Below are positions 53,899 to 62,585 of a DNA stretch of 64,000 nt, in pieces (within the stretch, counting starts at the first letter, position 1; the number at the start of each line of letters is the position of its first letter). A program made the translations under genes and the position numbers. The stretch spans positions 1-64,000 of the forward strand of contig JANOPZ010000079.1 of NCBI GenBank assembly GCA_031422195.1, given 5' to 3'. The notes beneath the pieces are model-generated. The model saw only the letters and a list, made by a program, of their open reading frames with translations, ran no database searches and had not been told where the DNA came from. The DNA is from JALOTE01 sp031422195. Lineage in GTDB: Bacteria; Pseudomonadota; Alphaproteobacteria; Rhizobiales; Rhizobiaceae.

Positions 53899-56800
53899 GT
53901 GCTAGCGCGCGTATTTGTCGTTTTTGGCGGATTGCTGGTTATCGCGCTATCATCACTTTTGCTGGCACCCTATTTTGTGGATTGGGCCGGCTACCGTTCA
54001 GCATTTGAGCAGGAAGCAAGCCGGATTATTGGTCAACCGGTCAGGGTTGAGGGCACCGCCAGTGCGAGAATTTTGCCGTTTCCATCGGTAACATTTTCGG
54101 ATGTGGTTATTGATGGACCGGATGGAATTCCGGCGGCACATCTTGCATCGTTTTCGATGGATGCTGAGTTGGCACCGTTTTTTAGCGGTGAAATCCTTAT
54201 TTTTGATATGCGCATTGACCGGCCGGATTTACGGCTGAAACTAACCGAAAATGGTGCGTTTCTTTGGAATTGGTCCCAAGGCGATGTGCTGAAGGGCGGC
54301 AATATCGCGTTGGAAAACGTTACTGTTATAGACGGCAGGGTAACGCTTGAACGTGCCGGATTTGACCCCATTTTGCTGAATGGAATCAATGGTAATGTGT
54401 CAGCACAGGCCTTAAGCGGGCCGTGGCTGGCCAGTGGCCGCTTTATCAATGGAACCACAACCTATGATGCCCGGTTTTCAACCGCTGCCGCGATTGCGGG
54501 TGAAACACTGCGCATGCGTTTATCTCTTATGCCGCAAGGCGGGTTTTATGAAGCCGCTTTTGACGGGCGCGTTTTGCTTCAAAATGAGGCGCTGGGTTAT
54601 GCTGGTAAAGTTGACATAACAGCGCTTGGCACTGCGCCGGATGCAACCGGAAAGCGGCAAAAGCTTGCCGATATCAAAGGCGACTTTCTCGCCAATATGA
54701 ATAGCATCAAATTGACAAATACAATCTTTACTGGCGGCCCAAGTGACAAGCCGTACACGGCCGTTGGTTCAATGGGGCTTACATTTGGTAATGATGCCCA
54801 GTTTGATGTCGTGTTGAAAGGCCAGCCAATTCGTTTTGGTGATATTGAGGGCAACACCAAGGCCGACCGGGTTAGTCTTGGTGTGCCGTTGGCCGAGCGT
54901 TTCAACGCACTCCAAGCAGCGCTTATTCAAATTCCAGTACCCGATATTCCGGGTTCTGTTGATCTATCGCTACCTGCCTTGGTGATCGGCGATACGATCG
55001 TCCGCAATGCCGAAATCAAAGCAATTCCTGCCAAATCGGGTTGGCAAATTGAGCGTTATTCAATTGAACTGCCGGGGCGCACCCTCGTTGAGGGCAATGG
55101 AGATTTCAGAATTACAGGTGAAATGGCTTTTGAAGGTCAAATGACAGTCGCCTGTAAACAGCCGACCGGTTTAATGAATTGGTTGGGGCTAAACGCAAAT
55201 GATGCGATCCGTGCGTTGCCGAATGTCGGTCTGTCAGCCCGCGTTAACGTCACAGCGGCACGCCAAACTCTGCGTGATGTTGAGTTTCGTGCCGGTGATG
55301 CAGTGTTACGAGGGCTCATAGACCGCCAGGTTCCCACAGATGTTCGTCCACAAATTTCGGTTCAATTGGAGGGGGAAAACGCAAATCTTGACGTCTTATC
55401 CAGTATTTTCGATTTGGCAGAGACGGAAAAAGAGGTGCTTCATGTCCAAGATATTGACGTTTCTCTCACCAGCAAGCCGGTGTCGGGATTTGGTTTTCAA
55501 GCTGAACGCTTGACGATAGTTGCCCTGATTGAAGCTGGAGCTATCGATATCAAACAAGCCCAATTGACCGGCCTTTCGAGTGCAGACATCAGCATTTCCG
55601 GACAATTGTCGCAGCCATTTTTAGAACCAAAAGGCGCGCTGGACGTATCTGTTTCGGCGGTTGACCCGGTTCCTTTTATCGATGCGTTGGCAGCTCGTTT
55701 CCCCGCGCAAGACTGGCTGGCAACTTTTGGCGAAAAGGCAGCTTTTGCCGGTACAGCCCTTGCCGACGGAAAACTAACCGCAACGCTTAAGTTCGGTGAT
55801 GATATCGAGGGGACCGCATTTCCGACAGTCCGCTATCAGTTTGACGGGGCAGGTCTCCGCTTTGATGGCTCACTAAAGACACTTGCGAGCAGTGAAATTG
55901 CAATCACCGCAAATGGCGAGGCCGATAATGGCGACACTTTGCTTGCGGCGATGGGCCTGCCAGTTGGCGATAGTTTGGTTGCGCTTAATGTGCTTGATGC
56001 GGTTCGCTTTGAGATTTCGACGCTTTACAAGACGGGTCTGATGCAGAGCGGTTCGCTCAAAGCGGTTACTGATACTGACATTTTTGAGACCGGTTTGGGA
56101 CAGGGTGTTCAGCCATTCAACCTAGCGCTGGCCGATTCGGCGGCCTATGCGATGGCCGCTGGCTATGTTTTGCCGGGCGCAGCATTTGGGTTGCCGCTGA
56201 CATTGAATGGTGAGTGGGAAAATGCCGGATCAATGCTTCGCTTGCAAAATATTCAAGGCGTGTTTGTTGATGTGCCTGTATCCGGGCAATTGGCTTTAAC
56301 GCCCGGTGAGCGGCTTAAAGTAACCGGTCAGGTTAATGTGGCTTCATTGGACCGCAGTGTGCTGGATGAGATTGTTTTTGGGCCACTTGGCGCAAGTGGC
56401 GATGATCAGGCAGAGTTCACCAAAAATATAAGTTTGCCATTTGACGGCGATATTGTGTTGAACATAAATGAAGCAACAGGGTTTGCGCCATTGCCACTTA
56501 AAGATGCTTCAGCACGTTTCCTTGGCAATAAAGACGCTCAACGTTTTACCGAAATCAAAGCCAATCTGGCTAACGGCCAAATGGCCGGTTCCGGCGAAGT
56601 GCGCAAAAACGGATCAGAAGCCCTAATCACTTTCAATGGTTCGCTTTCAAGCGCCGATTTATCAGAGGTTTTTGGTACTGGCATTTCAGGGAAAGGTGAT
56701 TTGCAAATTGAACTCAGTGCTGCTGGTTCCAGTTTCGAAAAACTCAAGTCGTCGCTGGCAGGATCTGGCTTGGTGAGTTCAAACTCGGTGATATTGAGCG

Positions 56801-57537
56801 GCATCAGCACGGCTGGTGCAAAAGAGTTGTTTGCCGATACCGCCAAACGTGACAATGCGCCAGATGCCATTGCCACATTGGAACTGGCCGAAGCTAAAAT
56901 TATGCGTGGGCAAACCGCCTTGCCGGCTTCTCAAACTGCATTCACTGTGACGTCCGGTGTTGCGCGCGCGCCCAGAATTTTATTGGAAATCGAAGGCGGG
57001 GCCTTTGCAATTGAACCGAAGATTGATCTTAATTCAGGTGAAACTGAAATTAATGCTCAATTGGTGTTTGATACCGGATTGGACATTGAAACAGACACAG
57101 AGGCATCTTTGGCTCTCAGTCTAACCGGCCCTTGGAACAATTTAAGTCTGATCATTGATCCGCAACTGTTACAACAGTTCTTGGTAGAGCGTGCCTTAGA
57201 GCGTGAAGAGGCGCGTGTTGAAACGATACAGTCAGCACTTTTGGAAAAGCAGCGTTTACGCCGTGAAAACCGCTACTATTCCACACTGATTGAAGCCCGT
57301 GCCAAAGCTGAACAGAAGCGTTTAGCCGAGATAGAACAGCTGGCCAAACAAGCCGAGCAAGCAAAGCTGGAGTTGTTGGCCAAAGACCAAATCGAACGAG
57401 AAAAGTTGGCAGCGGAATACCAAAAGACCAAAGGTCGAACGACAGGGCCCAAAACCGACGCTCCGGTTGAAATTTTGCCGCTCAATCTCGATGATTTGAT
57501 CAAACGGCTGGATCAGGCGCCAGCGGTTCTGCCGTAA
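53899..57537 (+). CDS. AsmA family inner-membrane-anchored protein
   Basis: 1212 residues starting at GTG. An N-terminal membrane helix (about residues 3-24) and FVDWAGYRSAFEQEASRIIGQPVRVEGTASARILPFPSVTFSDV form the typical AsmA beginning. A long beta-rich periplasmic body follows, and an AsmA_2-like C-terminal part FNGSLSSADLSEVFGTGISGKGDLQIELSAAGSSFEKLKSSLAGSG lies at about 910-955. The last 100 residues are a charged coiled coil (EREEARVETIQSALLEKQR...). AsmA proteins are thought to move phospholipids or support outer membrane assembly; the exact role here is unknown. The 3' end overlaps the RHH gene antisense by 38 bp. Confidence 0.9.
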   Translation: MLARVFVVFGGLLVIALSSLLLAPYFVDWAGYRSAFEQEASRIIGQPVRVEGTASARILPFPSVTFSDVVIDGPDGIPAAHLASFSMDAELAPFFSGEILIFDMRIDRPDLRLKLTENGAFLWNWSQGDVLKGGNIALENVTVIDGRVTLERAGFDPILLNGINGNVSAQALSGPWLASGRFINGTTTYDARFSTAAAIAGETLRMRLSLMPQGGFYEAAFDGRVLLQNEALGYAGKVDITALGTAPDATGKRQKLADIKGDFLANMNSIKLTNTIFTGGPSDKPYTAVGSMGLTFGNDAQFDVVLKGQPIRFGDIEGNTKADRVSLGVPLAERFNALQAALIQIPVPDIPGSVDLSLPALVIGDTIVRNAEIKAIPAKSGWQIERYSIELPGRTLVEGNGDFRITGEMAFEGQMTVACKQPTGLMNWLGLNANDAIRALPNVGLSARVNVTAARQTLRDVEFRAGDAVLRGLIDRQVPTDVRPQISVQLEGENANLDVLSSIFDLAETEKEVLHVQDIDVSLTSKPVSGFGFQAERLTIVALIEAGAIDIKQAQLTGLSSADISISGQLSQPFLEPKGALDVSVSAVDPVPFIDALAARFPAQDWLATFGEKAAFAGTALADGKLTATLKFGDDIEGTAFPTVRYQFDGAGLRFDGSLKTLASSEIAITANGEADNGDTLLAAMGLPVGDSLVALNVLDAVRFEISTLYKTGLMQSGSLKAVTDTDIFETGLGQGVQPFNLALADSAAYAMAAGYVLPGAAFGLPLTLNGEWENAGSMLRLQNIQGVFVDVPVSGQLALTPGERLKVTGQVNVASLDRSVLDEIVFGPLGASGDDQAEFTKNISLPFDGDIVLNINEATGFAPLPLKDASARFLGNKDAQRFTEIKANLANGQMAGSGEVRKNGSEALITFNGSLSSADLSEVFGTGISGKGDLQIELSAAGSSFEKLKSSLAGSGLVSSNSVILSGISTAGAKELFADTAKRDNAPDAIATLELAEAKIMRGQTALPASQTAFTVTSGVARAPRILLEIEGGAFAIEPKIDLNSGETEINAQLVFDTGLDIETDTEASLALSLTGPWNNLSLIIDPQLLQQFLVERALEREEARVETIQSALLEKQRLRRENRYYSTLIEARAKAEQKRLAEIEQLAKQAEQAKLELLAKDQIEREKLAAEYQKTKGRTTGPKTDAPVEILPLNLDDLIKRLDQAPAVLP

Positions 57538-57754
57538 TATTACGTACCAATGCAGCGTTCAAAACATAGACCCTGATGGCCGATGACAGTCCGCCTTCGC
57601 GGCGCGAGACTGAATCAATTTCAGCAATGATTTTTGCCGTGGACACACCACGCAAATTGGCAATATCCTGAAGGCCAATTTGGAACTCATCTTCAATCGA
57701 GTAGCTGGTCCGGTGTCCGTTGATTGAAACTGAACGCTTTTTAACTGCGCTCAT
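57500..57754 (-). CDS. Ribbon-helix-helix domain protein
   Basis: 84 residues. KKRSVSINGHRTSYSIEDEFQIGLQDIANLRGVSTAKIIAEID is an RHH_4-type ribbon-helix-helix (a beta strand with the basic side chains, then two helices), followed by SSAIRVYVLN. It is a predicted DNA-binding dimer; the target is unknown. The convergent end overlaps asmA by 38 bp. 38 bp separate it from sspB, which is read toward it on the same strand, so the two may be co-transcribed. Confidence 0.8.
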   Translation of the reverse strand: MSAVKKRSVSINGHRTSYSIEDEFQIGLQDIANLRGVSTAKIIAEIDSVSRREGGLSSAIRVYVLNAALVRNITAEPLAPDPAV

Positions 57755-57792
57755 GCTATTTGCAGTCCCCGTTTTTCAACGACTTCATTGTC

Positions 57793-58278
57793 TTATTTTT
57801 TTTGCCGAAATGAATCGAGCGAAACAACTTGTGCTGTGCCTTCAACGGGCACGGATTTTTCAACCGGTGTCGCGGTTTCAGCGCTGGCAGGCAGTGCAAC
57901 GGGTTCTGCGACTTCGGCAACCACCGCAGCGTCAAACTCCAGTTCAAAATTCACAGAAGGGTCATAAAAACCGCGTACTGCGGAAAAAGGTATAACGAGT
58001 TTTTCAGCAATGTCGTTGAACGACAGGCCAATTTCAAATCCGTGTTCGCTCGCTTTCAGATCCCAAAATTGGAATTGCACCACAATCGTCATCTGTTCAG
58101 GATAACGTTCACGCAAACGATTGGAAATGCGCACGCCCGGCGACAGCGTATCAAAGGTAATGAAGAAATGATGTTCTCCGGGTAGGCCGGTTTGGCTTAC
58201 TTCATGAAGAATGCGCCGCATAACGCCGCGCAGTGCGTCTTGCACTAAAATATCATACCGGATGAGATCATCTGCCAT
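57793..58278 (-). CDS. sspB: SspB family ClpXP adaptor (alpha type)
   Basis: 161 residues from the start MADDLIRYDILVQDALRGVM; a longer frame reaching 58422 runs into repeats and is not used. SspB fold signatures: PGEHHFFITFDTLSPGVRISNRLRERYPEQMTIVVQFQFWDL and FEIGLSFNDIAEKLVIPFSAVRGFYDPSVNFELEF. A flexible Ala/Pro-rich linker leads to a C-terminal ClpX-binding tail VVSLDSFRQKK. SspB brings ssrA-tagged peptides to ClpXP; the tmRNA gene lies immediately upstream on the same strand, so tag and adaptor are encoded side by side. Confidence 0.9.
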   Translation of the reverse strand: MADDLIRYDILVQDALRGVMRRILHEVSQTGLPGEHHFFITFDTLSPGVRISNRLRERYPEQMTIVVQFQFWDLKASEHGFEIGLSFNDIAEKLVIPFSAVRGFYDPSVNFELEFDAAVVAEVAEPVALPASAETATPVEKSVPVEGTAQVVSLDSFRQKK

Positions 58279-58379
58279 TTGAAGCCCGCGGGTTGGACGG
58301 CATTTGCCGAATACCCAACTGTCATAGCGGGGCTGTCTTGGCCGGTAAACAACCAATTGAGACAAGCAGGCCGCCATCG

Positions 58380-58436
58380 TGCAAGAAAAGTGAAGGTCTG
58401 CAAGAAAAGTGAAGGACTGCAAGAAAAGTGAAGGCT
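58380..58436. repeat. Three tandem 19-bp repeats between tmRNA and sspB
   Basis: Unit TGCAAGAAAAGTGAAGGNC occurs three times head to tail (58380-58398, 58399-58417, 58418-58436), differing only at one or two positions at the end of the unit. They lie just past the end of the tmRNA coding piece and about 100 bp before the sspB start. No spacers and only three units, so not CRISPR; likely a replication-slippage product that may alter transcription from tmRNA into sspB. Confidence 0.9.
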
Positions 58437-58439
58437 TCT

Positions 58440-58756
58440 GTTGCCAGGTGCCTTCGGACCCCGCCTAACCCTGCGAAGAGTTAGGACTTGATTTGAAGCT
58501 GTCGCACCGCATTAAGCAGCGAGACGTGCTTCCGCATAGTTGTCATTTGCAACTACAGTTTTGACCCGATAACGGTGGTATCATACCGAACAAAAGTACA
58601 ACCTTTACGCCTTCGTCGATCCTATTTCGCCCCCAACAAAAACTATAATCCGTTAAAATCATAGCTTTTGGTGGAGGCGCCGGGTACCGCCCCCGGGTCC
58701 GAACGGTTTATTACGCAGCCAGTTTATTGTCATAGCCGGTTACCCGGCACCCTTGA
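58440..58756 (-). ncRNA. ssrA: Two-piece (circularly permuted) tmRNA
   Basis: Rescues stalled ribosomes. On the reverse strand the acceptor piece comes first (about 58756-58669) and ends GGCGCCTCCACCA; after a 34-base spacer removed in maturation, the coding piece starts GGGGGCGAAATAGGATCGACG at 58634. GGGGGCG pairs with CGCCTCC to rebuild the acceptor stem, and GGTGCC of the acceptor piece pairs with GGCACC near the end of the coding piece. The tag frame reads GCAAATGACAACTATGCGGA... = ANDNYAEARLAA, stop TAA, typical of Hyphomicrobiales. The T-loop read by simple folding is GGCGGTA. Outer ends are estimated. Confidence 0.95.
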
Positions 58757-58807
58757 TATAGACTTAGAAGCGGCACTTTGAAAGATCAGACCGTGTTTTT
58801 TTCGGGA

Positions 58808-58854
58808 TTGACTTTTAACTAGGCTAACGGCTTTAATACTTGTGAAGTTATAAT
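58808..58854 (+). promoter_or_regulatory. Possible promoter for the DUF2853 gene
   Basis: TTGACT at 58808-58813 and TTTAAT at 58832-58837 are spaced by 18 bases; a perfect TATAAT follows at 58849-58854 without a good upstream partner. Either could serve the gene starting at 58896. The region also separates it from the divergent tmRNA. A palindrome AAACCGCGGTTT lies just before the gene. Confidence 0.35.
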
Positions 58855-58895
58855 ATTTGCCGCGGTTAAACCGCGGTTTAACTGGGGGACTGAAT

Positions 58896-59207
58896 ATGAG
58901 CGATTATCTCGCCGATGTGCGTCGCTATGATGCTGCCGCTGACGAAGCGCATGTGGCCAAAATTGTGAAACATCTTGGCATTGCTTTGCGTAACAAGGAC
59001 TCGTCGTTGGTCTCTTGTAGCGACCCTGAAGAACTCGCCCGCGTCCGTGAAAAATGGTGCAAAAAGAAATTTGGTCATGCTGATGATGCTTCAGCCGACT
59101 CGATTATCGCTGCTGTTTGCGAAACGATGAAAGCGGATCGTAACAAAGGGCGTGTGACATTTTATTACTTGGTCGCCAAACACATGGGCACGCTTGGCGC
59201 GATGTAA
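58896..59207 (+). CDS. DUF2853 family protein
   Basis: 103 residues from ATG 58896 with GGGGGA as ribosome site (a longer frame from 58857 lacks one). Mostly helical: SDYLADVRRYDAAADEAHVAKIVKHLGIAL, CSDPEELARVREKWCKKKFG and RVTFYYLVAKHMG, which are the DUF2853 signatures. Small cytoplasmic protein of unknown function, widespread in alphaproteobacteria and bacteroidetes. A terminator follows. Confidence 0.88.
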   Translation: MSDYLADVRRYDAAADEAHVAKIVKHLGIALRNKDSSLVSCSDPEELARVREKWCKKKFGHADDASADSIIAAVCETMKADRNKGRVTFYYLVAKHMGTLGAM

Positions 59208-59235
59208 TTTTTACGTGATGTAATATTTACGTGAT
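59204..59235. repeat. 16-bp direct repeat at the end of the DUF2853 gene
   Basis: GTAATTTTTACGTGAT (59204-59219) is repeated immediately as GTAATATTTACGTGAT (59220-59235), one mismatch. The stop codon of DUF2853 lies in the first copy. A related ATTACGTGATG occurs after hflC at 63474-63484. Meaning unknown; probably slippage. Confidence 0.8.
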
Positions 59236-59265
59236 GTCATTGCAGCTTCGCACTTAGAATATTTG

Positions 59266-59291
59266 AAAGCCCCGCTTGCCGGGGTTTTTTT
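59266..59291 (+). terminator. Intrinsic terminator after DUF2853
   Basis: CCCCG (59270-59274 with flanking A and G) pairs with CGGGG (59280-59284) across a short CTTGC loop and is followed by seven T. A classic rho-independent terminator on the plus strand. Confidence 0.85.
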
Positions 59292-59409
59292 GTGGCTTTG
59301 CAATTTGAAAGTCGGCGGCTCGCGGCAAGTTGATTGTCTTGTGATGGGCCTCTTTGTGATAAAAGAAATGCTCATTTTCGCTAAAGCTTGCAACGCTAAG
59401 GACAAAATT

Positions 59410-59868
59410 ATGAATCGCCGCACCCTTTTGGTGTCAATTGCCGCATTGCCACTGCTGTTGACAGCCAAATCAGCTTTTGCGGGTAAACCTGCCGTATTCA
59501 CCGGCTTGATTGATGGAACCGGTGCTGGCGGATATGATGTGGTAGCGTATCAAGCCGAAAACGCAGCAAAGCCCGGCATTGGGCTTATTGTGGCCGATTT
59601 TGAAGGTGTACAATACCGCTTTATCACTGAAGCCAATCGCGCCATATTTGCTGCTGATCCTGCAAAATATGTACCTGCCTACGGCGGATATTGCGCCTAC
59701 GCCGTTTCAAAAGGGTATACCGCTAAAGTTGATCCAGAAGCGTTTATGGTGGTGGATGGCAAACTTTACTTGAACTATTCCAAGGGCGTTCAATCAAAAT
59801 GGCAGCAAGATATTGCTGGCAATATCATTTCCGCGAACGGTAATTGGCCAAAAGTGTTGGGCAACTGA
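59410..59868 (+). CDS. Exported YHS domain-containing protein
   Basis: 152 residues from ATG 59410; earlier open frame crosses the terminator and is not used. Twin basic start MNRRTLLVSIAALPLLLTAKSAFA is a signal peptide. The rest is a YHS-like domain: GYDVVAYQAENAAKPG, VQYRFITEANRAIFAADPAKYVPAYGGYCAYAVSKG and VVDGKLYLNYSKGVQSKWQ. YHS domains are often metal-associated; a Cys in YGGYCAYA is conserved in the family. Role unknown. Confidence 0.85.
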   Translation: MNRRTLLVSIAALPLLLTAKSAFAGKPAVFTGLIDGTGAGGYDVVAYQAENAAKPGIGLIVADFEGVQYRFITEANRAIFAADPAKYVPAYGGYCAYAVSKGYTAKVDPEAFMVVDGKLYLNYSKGVQSKWQQDIAGNIISANGNWPKVLGN

Positions 59869-59921
59869 CGAAAACAAAGGCCAGCGCGTGACGTTGCTCG
59901 CGAATCTGCTAGTGAAGTGGG

Positions 59922-60716
59922 ATGCGCAGCTACCATGATCTTTTGAAACTTATTCTCGAAACCGGCACCGACCGTAGTGACCGGACGGGAACGGGCACGC
60001 GGTCAATTTTTGGCCATCAGATGCGGTTTGATTTGAGCAAGGGATTTCCACTGGTTACAACCAAAAAGCTTCATCTAAAATCCATCATTCATGAGCTTTT
60101 GTGGTTTTTGGCTGGTGATACAAATATCGCTTACTTACATGCCAACGGGGTGCGTATCTGGGATGAATGGGCTGATGAGAATGGTGATCTTGGCCCGGTC
60201 TATGGCAAACAATGGCGCTCATGGCTTGGGGCAGACGGTGTTTCAATTGACCAAATAGCTAATTTGGTCGATGGATTAAAAACAAGTCCGCATTCGCGCA
60301 GGCATATTGTGTCGGCTTGGAACCCGGCTTTGATAGATGAAATGGCGCTGCCGCCATGCCATTGCCTGTTTCAGTTCTATGTCGCTGACGGAAAACTCTC
60401 GTGCCAACTTTATCAACGCTCAGCTGATGTGTTTTTGGGTGTGCCGTTTAACATCGGGTCTTACGCGCTGCTGACTTTGATGCTGGCGCAAGTCTGCGGT
60501 CTGAAGCCCGGAGTTTTTGTGCATTCTCTTGGCGATGTGCATCTTTATCACAACCATTTTGACCAAGCCCAAGAACAGTTGTCACGCGAGCTGCGGCCGT
60601 TGCCCGTTATGAAATTGAACCCAGAAATTGATGATATTTTTGGCTTTGTTTTTGAAGATTTTAAGCTTGAAAATTATGATCCGCATCCCGCCATTAAAGC
60701 GGTTATCGCCGTTTAA
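59922..60716 (+). CDS. thyA: Thymidylate synthase ThyA
   Basis: Converts dUMP to dTMP with methylene-THF, giving DHF. 264 residues, E. coli-type length. DRTGTGTRSIFGHQMRFDL, WDEWADENGDLGPVYGKQWR, catalytic Cys in LPPCHCLFQFYV, YQRSADVFLGVPFNIGSYALLT and VHSLGDVHLYHNHFDQA. folA follows within 25 bp, so the DHF made here is recycled by its operon partner. Confidence 0.97.
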   Translation: MRSYHDLLKLILETGTDRSDRTGTGTRSIFGHQMRFDLSKGFPLVTTKKLHLKSIIHELLWFLAGDTNIAYLHANGVRIWDEWADENGDLGPVYGKQWRSWLGADGVSIDQIANLVDGLKTSPHSRRHIVSAWNPALIDEMALPPCHCLFQFYVADGKLSCQLYQRSADVFLGVPFNIGSYALLTLMLAQVCGLKPGVFVHSLGDVHLYHNHFDQAQEQLSRELRPLPVMKLNPEIDDIFGFVFEDFKLENYDPHPAIKAVIAV

Positions 60717-60739
60717 TCCTGATAAAGATTGGTATCATT

Positions 60740-61258
60740 TTGAGAACCCCACACATTGATATGGTAGCGGCCGTTGCCGCGAACGGCGTTATTGGGGTGA
60801 ATGGCGGTTTGCCTTTCAAGTTGTCGACCGATTTGAAGCGCTTCAAAGCACTGACGATTGGCAAGCCCGTTGTTATGGGGCGCAAAACATTTGACAGTAT
60901 CGGAAAGCCATTACCGGGCCGGATTAATATAGTGATTTCACGTCAGCCAGATTTTGCAGCCGATGGCATTATCTCAGCGCGTTCATTGGATGAGGCCATC
61001 AAAATTGGCGTTGCCGCAACGATGGCCAATAATGCCGACGCAATTTGTATTTTGGGTGGCGGACAGATTTATGCGCAAGCATTGATGCGAGCAGATCGCT
61101 TGTTGATTACTCATGTTGAAGCTGATGTTGGCGGCGATACGTATTTTCCAGACATCGACCCGCTATTATTTGAAATCGGTGAACCTGAGTTTGTGCCGCA
61201 GGGAGAAAAAGACAGCCATGCAAGCCGCTACGTGGTTTACCGAAGGCGCAGAGATTGA
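60740..61258 (+). CDS. folA: Dihydrofolate reductase FolA
   Basis: NADPH-dependent reduction of DHF to THF. 172 residues if started at TTG 60740; ATG 60761 (MVAAVAANGVIG) is an equally good start giving 165 residues, and neither has a strong ribosome site. Signatures: AVAANGVIGVNGGLPFKLSTDLKRFK (with Asp27 counterpart in TDLKRFK), GKPVVMGRKTFDSIGKPLPGR and ILGGGQIYAQAL. Directly after thyA, a common pair. Confidence 0.96.
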   Translation: MRTPHIDMVAAVAANGVIGVNGGLPFKLSTDLKRFKALTIGKPVVMGRKTFDSIGKPLPGRINIVISRQPDFAADGIISARSLDEAIKIGVAATMANNADAICILGGGQIYAQALMRADRLLITHVEADVGGDTYFPDIDPLLFEIGEPEFVPQGEKDSHASRYVVYRRRRD

Positions 61259-61300
61259 TCAAATAGGCCAATAAACTTCCATTTGTATATTGTGTCGTTA

Positions 61301-61329
61301 TTGAAAGGCGCCGGTAGCGAACCTATAAT
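61301..61329 (+). promoter_or_regulatory. Sigma-70-type promoter for hflK-hflC
   Basis: TTGAAA at 61301-61306, a 17-base spacer, and a perfect TATAAT at 61324-61329. It lies 54 bp before the hflK ATG, in the only gap of the thyA-hflC run. A small hairpin GCCCG-CAGC-CGGGC at 61338-61351 follows in the leader, followed after a few bases by a T-run, and may also serve folA as terminator or act on the leader. Confidence 0.65.
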
Positions 61330-61382
61330 GGTCTCATGCCCGCAGCCGGGCTTAATCATTTTTTGAAAAACAGGAATATCAT

Positions 61383-62585
61383 ATGCCTTGGAGCAATCAA
61401 AGCGGTGGCGGTAGCGGAAGCGGCAATGGCGGGGGCAGTGGCGGCGGTAATGGCGGTGGCCCTTGGGGCAGCAGCAATGGCGGCAGCGGCGATGGCGGCG
61501 ATAATAAAAATGGCAACGGCGGCGGCAATGGTGGTGGACCGTGGGGCCAAGGCCCTAAACGCGGTGGTGGCAACCGCCCGCCCGATTTGGAAGATCTTAT
61601 TCGTCGTGGCCAAGACCGTTTGAGAAACGTGCTACCGGGCGGCGGCGGCGGTGCGGGCAATAGCCCGTCAATGGGGTCGATGTTTGGATTTGGCGCATTG
61701 GCTGTAGCGGCTTTTGTGATTTTTCAATCGGTCTATACAGTCCAGCCTGACGAACTTGGCGTGGAGCTTTTGTTTGGTAAGCCGAAAGCTGAGATTTCGG
61801 CCCCGGGTCTACATTTTCATTTTTGGCCGGTCGAAAAAGTAGAAAAGGTCAATACGCGTGAGCAACTCGTCAATATTGGCGGTTCGTCTTCTGAAACACC
61901 ATCAGGCCTAATGCTCTCTGGCGACCAAAACATCGTCAACGTTGTATTTTCCGTGGCCTATCAGGTTGCTGATCCGATGCTTTATTTGTTCCGTGTCACG
62001 CAGCCCGATGAAATGCTTCGGCAAATTGGCGAAAGTGCGATGCGCGAGGTAGTCGGACGATCAACGGCTCAGGATATTTTCCGCGATAATCGTGCGATAA
62101 TTGCTGAAGGCGTTCGTCAAACCATTCAGTCTACGCTGGACCAATATCAGTCTGGCATTAGCATTAATGCGGTTTCGATTGAAGACGCTTCACCGCCGCG
62201 GGAAGTGGCCGATGCGTTTGAAGAAGTTCAGCGCGCTGAGCAGGACGAAGATCGCTTTGTTGAAGAAAGCAACCAATACTCCAACCAAGTGTTGGGTGCG
62301 GCACGCGGTGATTCTGCTAAAATTCGCGAAGATGCTTCGGGTTATCGAACACGTGTGGTTGAAGAAGCAACGGGTGAAGCACAGCGCTTTGTGGCCGTTT
62401 ACGATCAATATGTGAAAGCGCCCGATGTCACCCGTACACGTCTTTATTTGGAAACAATGGAAGGCGTAATGTCCAAGTCTAATAAAGTGATTATCGAACA
62501 AGGCGCTAACGGACAGGGTGTAACACCATTCTTGCCGTTGCCGCAGATTTTGCAGAGAACGCCCGCTGAAGGAGCAAAACCATGA
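61383..62585 (+). CDS. hflK: FtsH protease activity modulator HflK
   Basis: SPFH/band-7 protein that with HflC cages FtsH in the inner membrane and controls its proteolysis. 400 residues: Gly/Asn/Ser-rich cytoplasmic start (residues 1 to about 95), RPPDLEDLIRRGQDRLRNVLPGG, membrane helix about 101-118 and the band-7 domain YTVQPDELGVELLFGKPKAE...APGLHFHFWPVEKV. The ATGA overlap with hflC indicates coupling. A GGAATATC stretch precedes the ATG. The reverse frames over the Gly-rich part are shadows. Confidence 0.95.
   Translation: MPWSNQSGGGSGSGNGGGSGGGNGGGPWGSSNGGSGDGGDNKNGNGGGNGGGPWGQGPKRGGGNRPPDLEDLIRRGQDRLRNVLPGGGGGAGNSPSMGSMFGFGALAVAAFVIFQSVYTVQPDELGVELLFGKPKAEISAPGLHFHFWPVEKVEKVNTREQLVNIGGSSSETPSGLMLSGDQNIVNVVFSVAYQVADPMLYLFRVTQPDEMLRQIGESAMREVVGRSTAQDIFRDNRAIIAEGVRQTIQSTLDQYQSGISINAVSIEDASPPREVADAFEEVQRAEQDEDRFVEESNQYSNQVLGAARGDSAKIREDASGYRTRVVEEATGEAQRFVAVYDQYVKAPDVTRTRLYLETMEGVMSKSNKVIIEQGANGQGVTPFLPLPQILQRTPAEGAKP

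Noticed and set aside
58380..58436. CRISPR array
   Set aside because: The three 19-bp units are directly tandem without spacers, and no cas genes are present.
61397..61660. Proline-rich reverse open frame
   Set aside because: Reverse complement of the Gly-rich start of hflK.
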